From Dicyema japonicum (taxonomy: Eukaryota; Dicyemida; Rhombozoa; Dicyemidae), in assembly GCA_011109175.1 (NCBI GenBank), contig RDEW01000088.1:25135-63281 (forward strand): DNA of 38,147 nt, given 5' to 3'. Below the pieces are notes generated by a model. The model saw nothing but the letters and a program-made list of their open reading frames with translations. It did not search any database and was not told the DNA's origin. A program made the position numbers and the translations under genes. Below, in pieces: positions 1 to 9,345 of this stretch (within the stretch, counting starts at the first letter, position 1; each line of letters opens with the position of its first letter).

Positions 1-481
1 TTTCTAAAGATTAAAAAATTTAAAACCCCGAATTGAATTCTTTATATCTGCATGTTCTTTTTTTCTAAAAATATTTAAATTATTCGACCAAAATAATTTA
101 TTCCAAAAAGTATTGTTACAATTAATTCTCTGGTTTTATTTTTCTACAGTTTAATGGAAAATAACTTATAACTTTGTCCATAGTTTCATTTTCTAACAAT
201 AAAATTGAAATATTACCTGATATTACAGATAAGATACAAACACTGAACACCTGCAGTAGAATCATTAATTTATAACGGCAGAATGACATATATTCATATA
301 AATTATCATAATTAATGGAAATCCGTGATCTAATTACTTTTCTCAATTGTCTTCAAAAGACGGAGGGAAATGGGGTTATACTTCTTTAATTTATATGGTC
401 TGAGATCTATGCTTAATATTAACCATCGTTGATGCCGATCCAAGACATGGAAGCCAATGAATTGAAGTTTTTTAATCGTGG

Positions 482-800
482 TCATACAACAAAATAGTCT
501 GAGGGTTGGAGTATACCTGAAATCTGGAAATATGATGTTTCTATTGTTGTACTTGTGACAAGATTGTCGACCTCCTCTCTTGCAGTCAGAATTTTGGAAA
601 ATACATCGACACTAGGAAATTCCTTTGTTCTGAACATAAATGCCTACATTCCCGCACTTATCGATCGTGATTCCAAGGTATGCCTCTTTCTGAAGAGTGG
701 AAACAAATATCAAAAATCTTGATTAAAAACTAGTTGTGTTATCTGAAGCGTGTTGGAAGCGAACAATCTTTGAACAAGTAACAAATAATGTGATAAGGTC
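482..800 (-). CDS. Possible spliced host gene fragment, unrecognised
   Basis: The minus strand reads as a continuous protein-like frame if a 41-bp intron (730 to 690) and a 25-bp intron (647 to 623) are removed; both have GT/AG ends and keep phase. The predicted text includes RLFASNTLQITQLKEAYLGI before the second junction and FPSVDVFSKILTAREEVDNL after it, ending at a TGA at 482. The 5' end is not resolved and may lie beyond 800. Composition is charged and mixed like a soluble alpha-helical protein, with no membrane segment. I do not recognise the family. The phrase AYLGITIDKCGN also resembles the end of a LINE reverse transcriptase, so a transposon origin is not excluded. The micro-intron fits the better-supported genes in this window. 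Confidence 0.33.
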
Positions 801-935
801 AGAGGTGTAAATCGGTTACAGGTCCAAAACAATTTTTTGAATAATTTATTTGAATTAACTCAATAAATTATGTCTCAGGACAACTTTACGTTCTAGGTGG
901 GTGCCGTTTTGTAATATCCGCCTACTTCTCACATG

Positions 936-2635
936 TTAATTATTATTATTAAACACCAAGACCACGGTAAAAACCGAACAAAAGTCACGTGATCCCGATG
1001 CACTCAACCAGGACCGCATCCTCGCTCGGTGCTCTTCCCACGAGCCCACACAAGATCGTACCGGGCGGCTAGCCGGTTTCCCCGCGACATTGGCCGGCAA
1101 TCTGGAGGTCTGCTTAATCAGGTCCTCCAGAGGAGCCGGTCCGGAGCGTTTGTTAACGTGCGACCAACGTTCGGTTAATCTGTAGGCCCTTTGTTGGGCC
1201 TCCTCGATTCGCCTCCTGTTGGTCCAAGATAGCAGCGGTCCCCAGGATGCGCAGGCGTAGGAGATGGACGGTTCAAAGTATTGGCGATAGATATTCGCCA
1301 ATACCGGGTGAGAACCGTTTCTCCATAAACCGGATAGACTTCGGAGTATGTTCGTTTTCTTTTCACATTTGCGAAGTAGGTTGTCTGCGTGCGGCGAGAA
1401 GCAGAGGTGCATGTCAAGGGTAACCCCTAGCACCGTCTGACTTCTGGTGAAGGGAATGGGCACGTTGTTCAGCGTCAAATCGACTGTCTTCCTTCCCAAT
1501 CTTTTATCAGATGTGAAAAGGGACGTTGCGGACTTCGCAGCGTTTACGACGAGTCGGTTATCCGCTAGCCAAACGTTGAGCCGATCCAAGTTGGCTTGGA
1601 GCCTTTCAGAGGCCTTCTGGATGTCCCGGTCCCGTGAGGCCAATACGATGTCATCCGCATAAGATAGGATAACATCATTATTGTCGATGGGTTGGCGGGA
1701 GATCTTCCAGGAAGAGGTTGAAGAGTGCCGGGGATAAGGGGNTCCTTCCCAATCTTTTATCAGATGTGAAAAGGGACGTTGCGGACTTCGCAGCGTTTAC
1801 GACAAGTCGGTTATCCGCTAGCCAAACGTTGAGCCGATCCAAGTTGGCTTGGAGCCTTTCAGAGGCCTTCTGGATGTCCCGGTCCCGTGAGGCCAATACG
1901 ATGTCATCCGCATAAGATAGGATAACATCATTATTGTCGATGGGGGGCGGGAGATCTTCCAGGAAGAGGTTGAAGAGTGCCGGGGATAAGGGGGATCCTT
2001 GGGTACACCGTTGGGCAGGAGTCGAGACGTAGACTTTAGGCCGTCGAGGCACACCCTTCCCCTTCGTCCACTTAGGAGGTTGGTGATCCATAGTTTGAGT
2101 TTCGGCGGAAATTCTGTTTGGAATATCTTCCTTGATAGGAGCTTCCTCGAGACAGAGTCGAAGGCTTTGTGTATATCAACAGAACAGAGCACAGTCTTTA
2201 AGTGTCTCGGTTTGCTTGCAAAACCAGTAATGAAGTCCGTCAATGACTGTAAGTATGTGGACGTGGACTTAGCCTTTTTGAACCCATGTTGGAAAGGCCT
2301 TTCTGGTAAAAACTCTTCTATTCTTCAAGCACCATCCTTTCCAGGATTTTAGACATGGAGCATAGCAGGGAAACCGGCCTGAAAGATGCCGGGTCGTCTC
2401 TTGGTCTTCCAGGTTTCAGAATAGGCCTTATTAGTGCCTGTTTCCATAATGAAGGAATCACATTATGGTTGATCGAATAGTTGAAGATTGCTGTTAGAAA
2501 TGTGACATCTTCGTCACCAAGATTTTTAAATAGAATGACGAGTATTTTGTCTTGGCCGTGAGCGTACGTCGTTTTTGTGAAATGTAAAGTATTCATCACC
2601 TCTTTTGCCAAAAAAGGAGAGGTGCCGGCCGTTTC
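936..2635 (-). mobile_element. 5'-truncated non-LTR retrotransposon (I/jockey-like), family C
   Basis: Reverse transcriptase fragments run along the minus strand. Near 2600-2320 lie the fingers motifs (IRPILKPGRP, then PVSLLCSMSKILERM). Near 2250-2090 is the catalytic region A (DIHKAFDSV). Near 2010-1900 follow QGSPLSPALFNLFLEDL and the active-site YADD, and near 1650-1000 come the thumb and C-terminal region. The element ends at 936-952 in TAA repeats, a tail style typical of I-type elements. Frameshifts separate the pieces, and a duplicated block around an N (see 1487-1995) interrupts it. The 5' end stops at about 2635, where a different LINE family begins. The truncated, broken state indicates a dead copy. 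Assignment to the I clade rather than another APE-type clade is an inference from the tail and the YADD motif. Confidence 0.85.
1487..1995. repeat. 255-bp direct duplication around a single N, probable assembly join
   Basis: The stretch 1487-1741 is repeated at 1743-1995 with only a few differences, and the copies are separated by one N at 1742. Both copies code for the same part of the family C reverse transcriptase, including the YADD region. A real tandem duplication is possible, but two near-identical contig ends joined by one N are better explained by an unresolved overlap. Confidence 0.75.
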
Positions 2636-3380
2636 TTAAAACTTTGAGGGGAGTGCATCCGATTTTCTGTTCTCCTTGTGAGCTATTTTCGCGGCCTGAA
2701 TCGGCCGTCAGAGGGGACGTGAGGTCCCTCAAATGGATTGGCTTTATGCCATCCATCCACCACTGCTGCTGAGTGACCTCGGAGGTAGTTGAATGTGAAA
2801 CATCCGCGGAGCACAGTTCGGCAGTCATTCGGAGGTCTTTCGGGGCGCTCGGATGCTTCCGACACAATTCTGTATAAACGGTTTAGGAAGGGGGTGCCAC
2901 AGGCGTGTTTGATGGAATTACCCGAACAGCCCCACCGACGTCACTTGCAGCAGTTTACTTCGGACAGCCCGCATCATAGATGAACAATCTATCTCGTGCG
3001 AAGTGGCACAGGACTCCCCGTTCCGTGGTTTGAAAAATATGGGATCACCAGATAACCAGTTCGGGTCAAAATCAGAATGAACAAAACAGGCGTTTTTAAC
3101 CCGCTGAGCAGGAGAAACCTTTCGGGCATCACGTGATTGGACAGAACTGGAACCCAAACAAGAGGGAGCAAAACAGAAGAGCTTAAACCAAGCTTCCGGA
3201 GAATCGGACGACGAAGCCTGATCAATAATAAAAAAATGGACCTTCGCGACTGAGAGTCTCGCTGACTTCGGAATTCTCACCAGAACATGCGAAGAGAACT
3301 GAAAGGAAGAAAGAAGGCAAAGGAATAACTCAGTATCCAAGCACTGGGAAGTAGGAATCGCAGCAGCGGGACAAATAGAA
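2636..3380 (-). mobile_element. N-terminal fragment of LINE family A
   Basis: Reading down the minus strand this matches, piece by piece, the first part of the complete family A copy at 6329-9444: IPKSARLSVAK here against IPKAVRIAVAD there, AWFKLFCFAPSCLGSS against WLKLFCFGS, and HLRDLTSPLTADS against HLRDLTSPVTGEA. Frameshifts and stops break it. The family C LINE abuts it at about 2635, so family C probably inserted into this copy and the remainder was lost. There are no catalytic motifs in this part; it precedes the reverse transcriptase palm. Confidence 0.7.
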
Positions 3381-3404
3381 CAATTCTGTATCCAGATTCA
3401 AAGA

Positions 3405-3922
3405 GGTCCCTATGTCAAAAGATGCAATTTTTCGAAGAATTCAAGATATGTCTGGTGATATCTTGTCTCAGATTGTTCATCGTATTAACTGCAGTTCTTT
3501 CCCGATAAGCATCCAGTTCGATGAATCGACCGATATAACTTCGATTTGTCAGTTGGTTTCTTTTGTACGTTTTGTCGAGGCAAACGAGATCGTCGAGGAT
3601 TTTCTTTTTTGTATTGAACTTGATGGAAGAACACGGGAACTGTATATCCATTACTCAGTTAAGCACTAGAGACGGCAATGTCATATCTGTGTGAAAGGGC
3701 AATGTCACATCTTGCATATTTAAAGTCAAGGTATCGAAATCGTCTTAAAGTAGAAGATGATTTGCGTATTACCCTATCTGAGACAAAGCCGAACATTGAT
3801 ATTTTAATCTCTAACACGATTTGCTTTAATTCTTGATTAAGATAAAATCGATACTAGGGAGTCCCTGAAATTTTTTTAAAAGCACTTTGGGGGTCCCCAT
3901 CAAAAAAGGTTGAGAAACGCTG
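3405..3922 (+). mobile_element. hAT transposon remnant (ZBED5/SCAND3-like transposase) with right terminus
   Basis: The frame from 3412 reads FPISIQFDESTDITSICQLV, the first catalytic Asp block typical of ZBED5/SCAND3-type hAT transposases. From about 3690 it jumps to the C-terminal dimerisation region (AYLKSRYRNRLKVEDDLRI), so roughly 300-400 residues between them are missing. The right end at 3891-3922 is a hAT terminus whose complement begins CAGCGTTTCTCAACC. The left end is absent, so this is an internally deleted, 5'-truncated copy. The 8 bp after it (3923-3930) cannot be paired with a left duplication. Confidence 0.8.
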
Positions 3923-3934
3923 CCATAAATATTA

Positions 3935-4449
3935 CCAGTAAAGTTTTTTTACTCTTCTATTATGTATCTTTTGATCTTTTTTATCGTATTCATTAATTAT
4001 CGCCACGAGTTCTCGGTGCCTATCTTTCACAATATATTTTTGTGCAGATATCTCGTCATATAATGGGTATTTTCTAACCAGGGTTTGAATCTCAATCATG
4101 GCATATTAAAACTTCATCGCCACTTTCAATTTCATCATGTTTCCATTTTCTTCGCTTTTTCATCTTTTCTCCCAATTTTACAATATTTGCGAAGGCTATT
4201 TTCCTTTTTGCTAGAAAATACCCTACTTCAATGAATTGTAACTTAAGTTCAACGTTTTCGATACAAAAGAAACGTAACTTTAAGCCATTTTTCGTAATGT
4301 AGGTGTTGTTCTCTTTGAAACTGAATTTTTTGGCAATATCTTCGTATTTGTGGCCTTTCTTCCGAACTTATAAAATCATCAAAGTGGCCTGATTCCCAAT
4401 ACACCCTAATTTTTTCGAGGATATTTCGATTTATTTCTACTAAAACCAT
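3935..4449 (-). pseudogene. Retroelement pol-like remnant, tentative
   Basis: Several open stretches follow one another on the minus strand. One near 4449-4250 contains SSEERPQIRRYCQKIQFQR, reminiscent of the region before the zinc finger of Ty3/gypsy-type integrases. The next, near 4235-4095, ends KWKHDEIESGDEVLICHD, like an integrase C-terminal tail with its GD-VL motif. The last, near 4085-3935, is basic and charged. Stops and frameshifts separate them and no catalytic triad is visible. The family call is weak; what is clear is decayed protein-coding sequence. Confidence 0.3.
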
Positions 4450-4469
4450 TGATTAATGATAATCTTTTC

Positions 4470-4850
4470 ACGCCTCGGCCGGTCTGGACGGTAACAAAAT
4501 AATATATAACAATGTAGATTTCAAAAGTTAGCGATTCTCTCTTCCGCATCTTCTCACAGCTCGGCCGCGGCTTTGGCGGAAACCCACAAAACCGAGAAGT
4601 ACTAACAACTTGCCATCCAACATTCCTTTTGTCCATCTCGCTTTTAAGACCTCCGGAGCCTTCGACCCGCAAACATCGAAATTCCTGAAAGACGTCGGCC
4701 TCCTTATCGCTCGCAGGAAAATGGACAACGCGAATCCTCTTGGCTGAGACAGAGGATGTTGCTTACAATTGTGTTCGGCAACGTGCAAGCTATCCGTTTG
4801 GCTGGGATCTAGCCGTTCTCTGCAATGCTCGCAGATCGAGCTCGTCTTTC
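4470..4850 (+). mobile_element. 3'-terminal fragment of LINE family A
   Basis: The plus strand matches the last 90 or so codons and 3' UTR of family A: the SSASSHSSAAALAETHKTEKY block, then TSGAFDPQTSKFLKDVG, then (after a frameshift) ESSWLRQRMLLTIVFGNVQA and a stop at about 4815. The final segment 4731-4830 is about 80% identical to the complement of 13785-13905. It lies directly downstream of the tRNA gene, which is on the other strand. Confidence 0.75.
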
Positions 4851-4921
4851 TTTTTATTTAATCTCATGATGATTTCAAGATAACAATAAAATTATTTTAA
4901 ATTTATATACAAAAAAAAAAT

Positions 4922-4994
4922 CGACCACGATGGGACTCGAACCCACAATCTTCTGGTTCGAAGCCAGACACCTTATCCATTAGGCCACGCGGCC
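4922..4994 (-). tRNA. tRNA-Arg (anticodon TCG)
   Basis: A 73-nt cloverleaf is visible on the minus strand: 7-bp acceptor stem with two G-U pairs, D arm with GGCCTAATGGATAAGG, anticodon stem CTGG/CCAG around CTTCGAA (TCG, decoding CGA), and a canonical B box GGTTCGAGTCC. The discriminator base is G. No intron is present. It is followed after one base by ten T residues (4911-4920 on the complement), a strong RNA polymerase III terminator. Confidence 0.95.
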
Positions 4995-5125
4995 TTTTAT
5001 ATGGAACGTTAAATGTCATCAGACTTTACCTTGATGATTTAAAAATCAAAACATCCTGTACTGTAGATATTACAAAACGCATGTGTCAGGCATCTCTACG
5101 TTGTTCCAGTCTGTTTTTTAATATA
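4995..5125. other. Short spacer between tRNA and Tc1 element
   Basis: AT-rich, with no coding frame or repeat I recognise. It ends in the TA (5124-5125) duplicated by the Tc1-like insertion. Confidence 0.5.
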
Positions 5126-5322
5126 CAGCGATACAAATAAAAAACGGAACAGCCAATTTCTCAATTTCTTTCTATATAATGCTTAAGTTCTTTTAATAAA
5201 AAATCGAATTTCAAGCTTTAATCTTAACTTTTGCCTTTTATAAAAATCCAAACGTCAAAGATTTTAATATGTATTTAAACCAAATTTTTTTCAAACAAAA
5301 TAAAAAAGAGAACAATGGTAGT

Positions 5323-6305
5323 TCAAAATTTAGTATGACCCCCCTGAGCATTAATTGCGTCTAAAATTCTGTTCCGCATTGTTCCAACAAGGGATGTCGC
5401 ATATTCTATTGAAAGATCATTCCAAATATTTTTTAATTCCTCAAATAGGTCACTCTTTTTTTTAAATTCAGTCCCTTTTATTTTATGTTTCATGAAGGCC
5501 CACACGTGCTCGATTGGATTCAAATCGGGACTTTGAGGCCATTGTAATAACTCAATTCGGTGTTCATTAAAAAAATCTTTAGCCACCTTGCATGTGTGCT
5601 TTGGATCATTATCTTGCTGATAAATTGGAGACCGGATTCCGGTTTTCTCCAAAAAAGGCAACAAATAGTCCGCCAAGATACTTACATATAAGTTCCCATT
5701 CATAATTCCCTTTATCCAAACAAGTTCCGAAAACATTCCGATGTAAATGCGCCCCAAACCCCAAACCATTTTTCGCTTAAAAGCCTTTGTCCCCTTTTTC
5801 TCCAGACAAATTTTCTTCCATCGGGATTAAATAGATTGAATTTCGATTCATCACTAAAGATAACTCGATTCCAGAACACATTCGGCAACATGTTCCACTT
5901 AATGCACTGAGAAAGTCTAGTCTTTTTGTGTTTTTTCGACAGATATGGCCTTTTCGTAGGCTGAAACGTCGATATGTTCAGTCTTTTCAAATAGTTCCTC
6001 ACTGTCTGTGATGTGACAGCAGTTCCCGTTTCAGAACGTAAAATTTCCGAACACTTTACGGAATTGAAATCAACGTCAGTTTTTTGTTCACGTTGAATTA
6101 TTCCGAGATCATCAGAGTTAAGTTTAAATCTTCGTCCTGAGCCTTTTTTTCTCTGGAAGGAATCATTCATGGTGAAGTTTCGAATGACTCTCGAGATGGC
6201 ACTTAGAGATCTTCCGGTCAAATTTCTTATTTCCCGATATGACTTTCCGACTTTATAATACGTAATAATTTCTGCTTTTTCTTGTAATGTAAGTTGTAAA
6301 ACCAT
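5323..6305 (-). pseudogene. Tc1-like DDE transposase, frameshifted
   Basis: The start is the ATG at 6305; the frame upstream of it belongs to the inserted LINE. Residues 1-60 form the first helix-turn-helix (LTLQEKAEIITYYKVGKSYR), followed by a GRRF-type linker and the second DNA-binding helix set. The catalytic core shows VIFSDESKFNLF (first Asp), IYQQDNDPKHTC (second Asp) and [15 protein letters not shown] (Glu). Near 5790 the frame changes and the segment expected before MVWG (about 15-20 residues) is missing, so this is an inactive two-piece gene. I count 33 residues between the second Asp and the Glu, one fewer than the classical DD34E. The protein ends IDAINAQGGHTKF, a normal Tc1 C-terminus. 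Confidence 0.92.
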
Positions 6306-7076
6306 GTAACAAGAATCAACACGTGTAACGTTGTGTTGTTGTTGCTCTTGTTGTTCATTCTTTTTTTCCCATATCAATTCTTTCTTCTCACATCTATTCT
6401 TCGATCCTTTCTATATAATTCTTATTCTTTTTCATATCATCCTTTATTAATCGCCTACCTATGAACTCATCCCACATCGAATCGTTTCCCAAATTCCAAT
6501 GCTTTATTTGTATGTCCAATAACACTCGCAAGAAGGCGAGGAGGTATTTTAACTGCCGGAGAGATGTCCACCTATCTTGTGCGGCTTAACCAAGTTATCA
6601 TCTGCGGCCCTCGCTATCTGGAAATCCGACGTGTCTGAGTGTTTGTCTCCTGAAGCCAGTACCCCTCAAAATCCCCCACCTCCGTCTTGCCTGGCTGTTC
6701 GTGACATCCCCTTCGAGGATGTGTTATCCACTGTTGCCGGTCTGCGCTGTGCACGGGAGATATGCATAAAAATTCCGAAAGCAGTTAGGATTGCCGTCGC
6801 AGACTCGCTCACTAAGGCCATTGTTAACGACATTGATTCTGAGCAGCTACTGATTGGTTGAAATTATTTTGCTTCGGTTCCATGGATATTGGCACACCTC
6901 ACAGGAAACCTAATTCAAGGCCGCGCGATTCATAGATCTCGTTATTAAGGGAAAATCTCATTCCTTTTGACGAAAACCCATACACAGTTCTTCCCATTCC
7001 CCCCGTTGTACCTGAGCCGCCTCCAAGGAATAAGCCTAAAAATGCTAACCTTCGTAATAAAGTCCACGCCAAGCTT

Positions 7077-8132
7077 ATGGAAAATGATGTTAAAGCAGCT
7101 GTCCGCCTTGTGGCTTCCGATGACATTGTTCTACCTCCGTCGGAAAAGGTTCTCGAATCACTCAAACTAAAACACCCGGTGGTCTCCGCCGACCTCCGCG
7201 CTTTGCCGGTCTTCTCTGGAACCCCTACACATTCGTTTACACCCTCGGAGATCTTAAGCTGCATCGCGAGTTTCCCTCTCAGCAGCAGTGGTGGCGTGGA
7301 CGGTCTCCGTCCTGGCCACTTACGCGATCTGACGTCCCCGGTTACAGGCGAGGCAAGAACCCGCCTGCTGAAGGCAATCACTGCCCTTTGCAATCGGTTT
7401 TTCTCCAGCGACATTATCCCGTATGCAGGTGACTTATTCTTCTCTGCCAATCTCACTGCCTTGAGGAAGACTGATGGAGGAGTTCGCCCCATCGCTGTTG
7501 GAAATGTCTTCAGGAGGCTGGCTGCTTAGCTTGCCTGCAGGCTCGTCTCTTCTGATCTTGGGCCATTTTTCGAGCCTGTTCAACTTGGAGTTGCTGTCAG
7601 GAATGGATGTGAGGCTGCCGCCCATGCCCTGAGATCTTATATCTCCAATGCGTCAGCCGATTCTTGCCCTGAAAGAGCCCTTCTCAAGCTCGATATAAAG
7701 AACCCATTCAACTGCATCCCCCGGGATCACTTCCTTTCAGTTGGCCACGACCATTTCCCTATTTTGTACCCCCTGGCGCTCTTGTCCTACGGAAGACCCA
7801 GCTCTCTAATGTTCGGATCTAATATTATCCCCTCATGTACGGGAGTTCAACAGGGCGATCCCCTAGGACCCCTCCTCTTTGCTTTGGGCATCAATGGAAT
7901 AGCCCAGTCGGTTTCTTCTGAATTGAATATTTGGTATCTGGATGACGCTACTATCGGCGGCTCCCCAGATTCAATTTTCAAAGACGCTCTATCGTTGGCA
8001 CCCGCACTTCTCAAGATAGGACTGGAGATTAACTGCACCAAATCTGAATTAGTCAGCCTCAACCTTGCTAATGAACGCTTTGACCATCTATTATCGTCCC
8101 TCCGCGCTGTCTTGGCCAGTACGCACGACTGA
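7077..8132 (+). pseudogene. Family A reverse transcriptase palm, interrupted
   Basis: The first block runs from 7077 to a TAG at 7527-7529 and holds the fingers (ANLTALRKTDGGVRPIAVGN). The frame then continues without a start codon through PVQLGVAVRNGCEAAAHALR to region A at about 7690 (KLDIKNPFNCIPRDHF; the usual catalytic Asp is kept, the usual FNS is FNC). From 7764 the block to 8132 contains the QQGD motif, the YLDD active site and the region E (CTKSELVSLN). Reverse transcription of the element RNA at a nicked target would be its role (family knowledge). One stop codon in the middle and downstream frameshifts mean no full protein. Confidence 0.8.
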
Positions 8133-8937
8133 TGTCAACGATCTCGGATCCTCGGATCTCCCATTCTATCGACCGCTATTAAGAGTGATCTTCGCATTAA
8201 ACATTCCACGCTTACTTGTTTGCTGGACCGCCTCACAACTTTGGACAGCCACGTCGGCTTGTTTCTCGCGAAAAACTTCTTCGCCCTGCCTAAATTACTC
8301 TACTCCCTCAGAAGTGCACCATGTTACTGCATGAGGACATTCTCACTGATCTCGATGACTCCCTTCGTTCGAAGATCGAATCTATATGCAATGTCGAGTT
8401 TGATTCTTTGGGATGGAGTCAAGCTTCACTCCCTATACGCCACGGAGGCCTCGGACTCCGGTGCCCGAATGATGTCGCACTGCCTGCGTACCTTTCGTCA
8501 CTTTCTTCATGCCGAAACTCATGGGCACGGTTCTCTCAACTGATTTTGAACATTACGTGCCCTCTGAGTTATCTTCGGCGGCCGTGAAGTGGCACTCGCT
8601 AGGATTGGAAATCCCGGAGCCTCCGTAAAGGCAAATTGATTGGGATAAAATTCGCCTTCAATCCCGTATTAAATCGTTCCGCACATCTCTCGACCAACAT
8701 CGTCTGGCCTGCTTTGAGACGGCCTGTCGTCCTCACAGCGGAGCCTGGCTAAATGCCACTCCACTGCCAAGTATTGGGAACCTTCTGGACAATGAGTCCG
8801 TGCGGACAGGAGTCTGTTTACGCCTCGGTCTTCGCCTATGTGAGCCACATGTCTGCCGCTGTGGCGTAAAAATCTGTCGCTTTGGTCTGCACGCCTTATC
8901 GTGTAGACGCAGTGCTGGCCGTTTCCCGCGGCTCTAA

Positions 8938-9345
8938 ATGACCTTATCAGGAGAGCTTTGGAAGTCGCCGGAATCCCCTCCATACTTGAACCCACTGGGA
9001 TCGATCGGGGGATGGGAAGAGACCGGACGGGATCACTGTGTTCCCCTTCAACAGAGGGAAGCCACTTACCTGGGATGCCACATGTGTGGACTCTTTCTCG
9101 CCTCAGAACCTGCTGACGTCCGCATCCGCCCCTGGATCTATCGCCACAACTGCGAATGCAAAAAGATGCGGAAGTACTCTTCACTTATGGAGAAGTTCCA
9201 ATTCCTTCCATTCGCAGTTGAGACATCTGGTTCCTTGGGGGAAAGGCAATCAGCTTCGTTCAGGAGATCGGGTCCCGCATGTCCGCTCTCACAGGCGACG
9301 CCCGCGAATCGAGATGGTTTTTCGAGCGGATATCCCTTGCGATAG
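8938..9345 (+). pseudogene. Family A C-terminal domain, PD-(D/E)XK-like in appearance
   Basis: Two frames must be joined at a run of five G at about 9005-9010 to read a domain containing LEPTGIDRG, DGKRPDGITVFPF, GKPLTWDATCVDS, an Ala/Lys-rich segment, then FLPFAVETSG and FVQEIGSRMSALTGDARES. The order RPD, then WD, then a Lys-containing helix resembles a restriction-like endonuclease core, but I infer that from motif order only. The same block occurs in a second, diverged copy at 37520-37660, so it is a conserved part of the element. Confidence 0.6.

Noticed and set aside
2526-2867. Single 113-codon gene on the minus strand
   Set aside because: It spans the join of two LINE families: the first half matches family A and the second half family C, so it is a chance fusion frame.
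4731-4830. Apparent SINE or structured RNA: repeat shared with 13785-13905 and 21815-21900, with a 7-bp stem ATCCTCT/AGAGGAT
   Set aside because: All three copies translate into the same LINE C-terminal tail (QR...IVRGN), so the repeat is the coding 3' end of LINE family A.
4911-4920. Run of ten A read as a retrotransposon tail
   Set aside because: On the complement it is a T run one base after the tRNA-Arg, the normal Pol III terminator.
6899-7492. 197-codon open frame on the minus strand
   Set aside because: It lies antisense to the reverse transcriptase of LINE family A and has no motif of its own.
8669-9184. 171-codon open frame on the minus strand
   Set aside because: Antisense shadow of the family A C-terminal region; Arg/Ser-rich low-information text.
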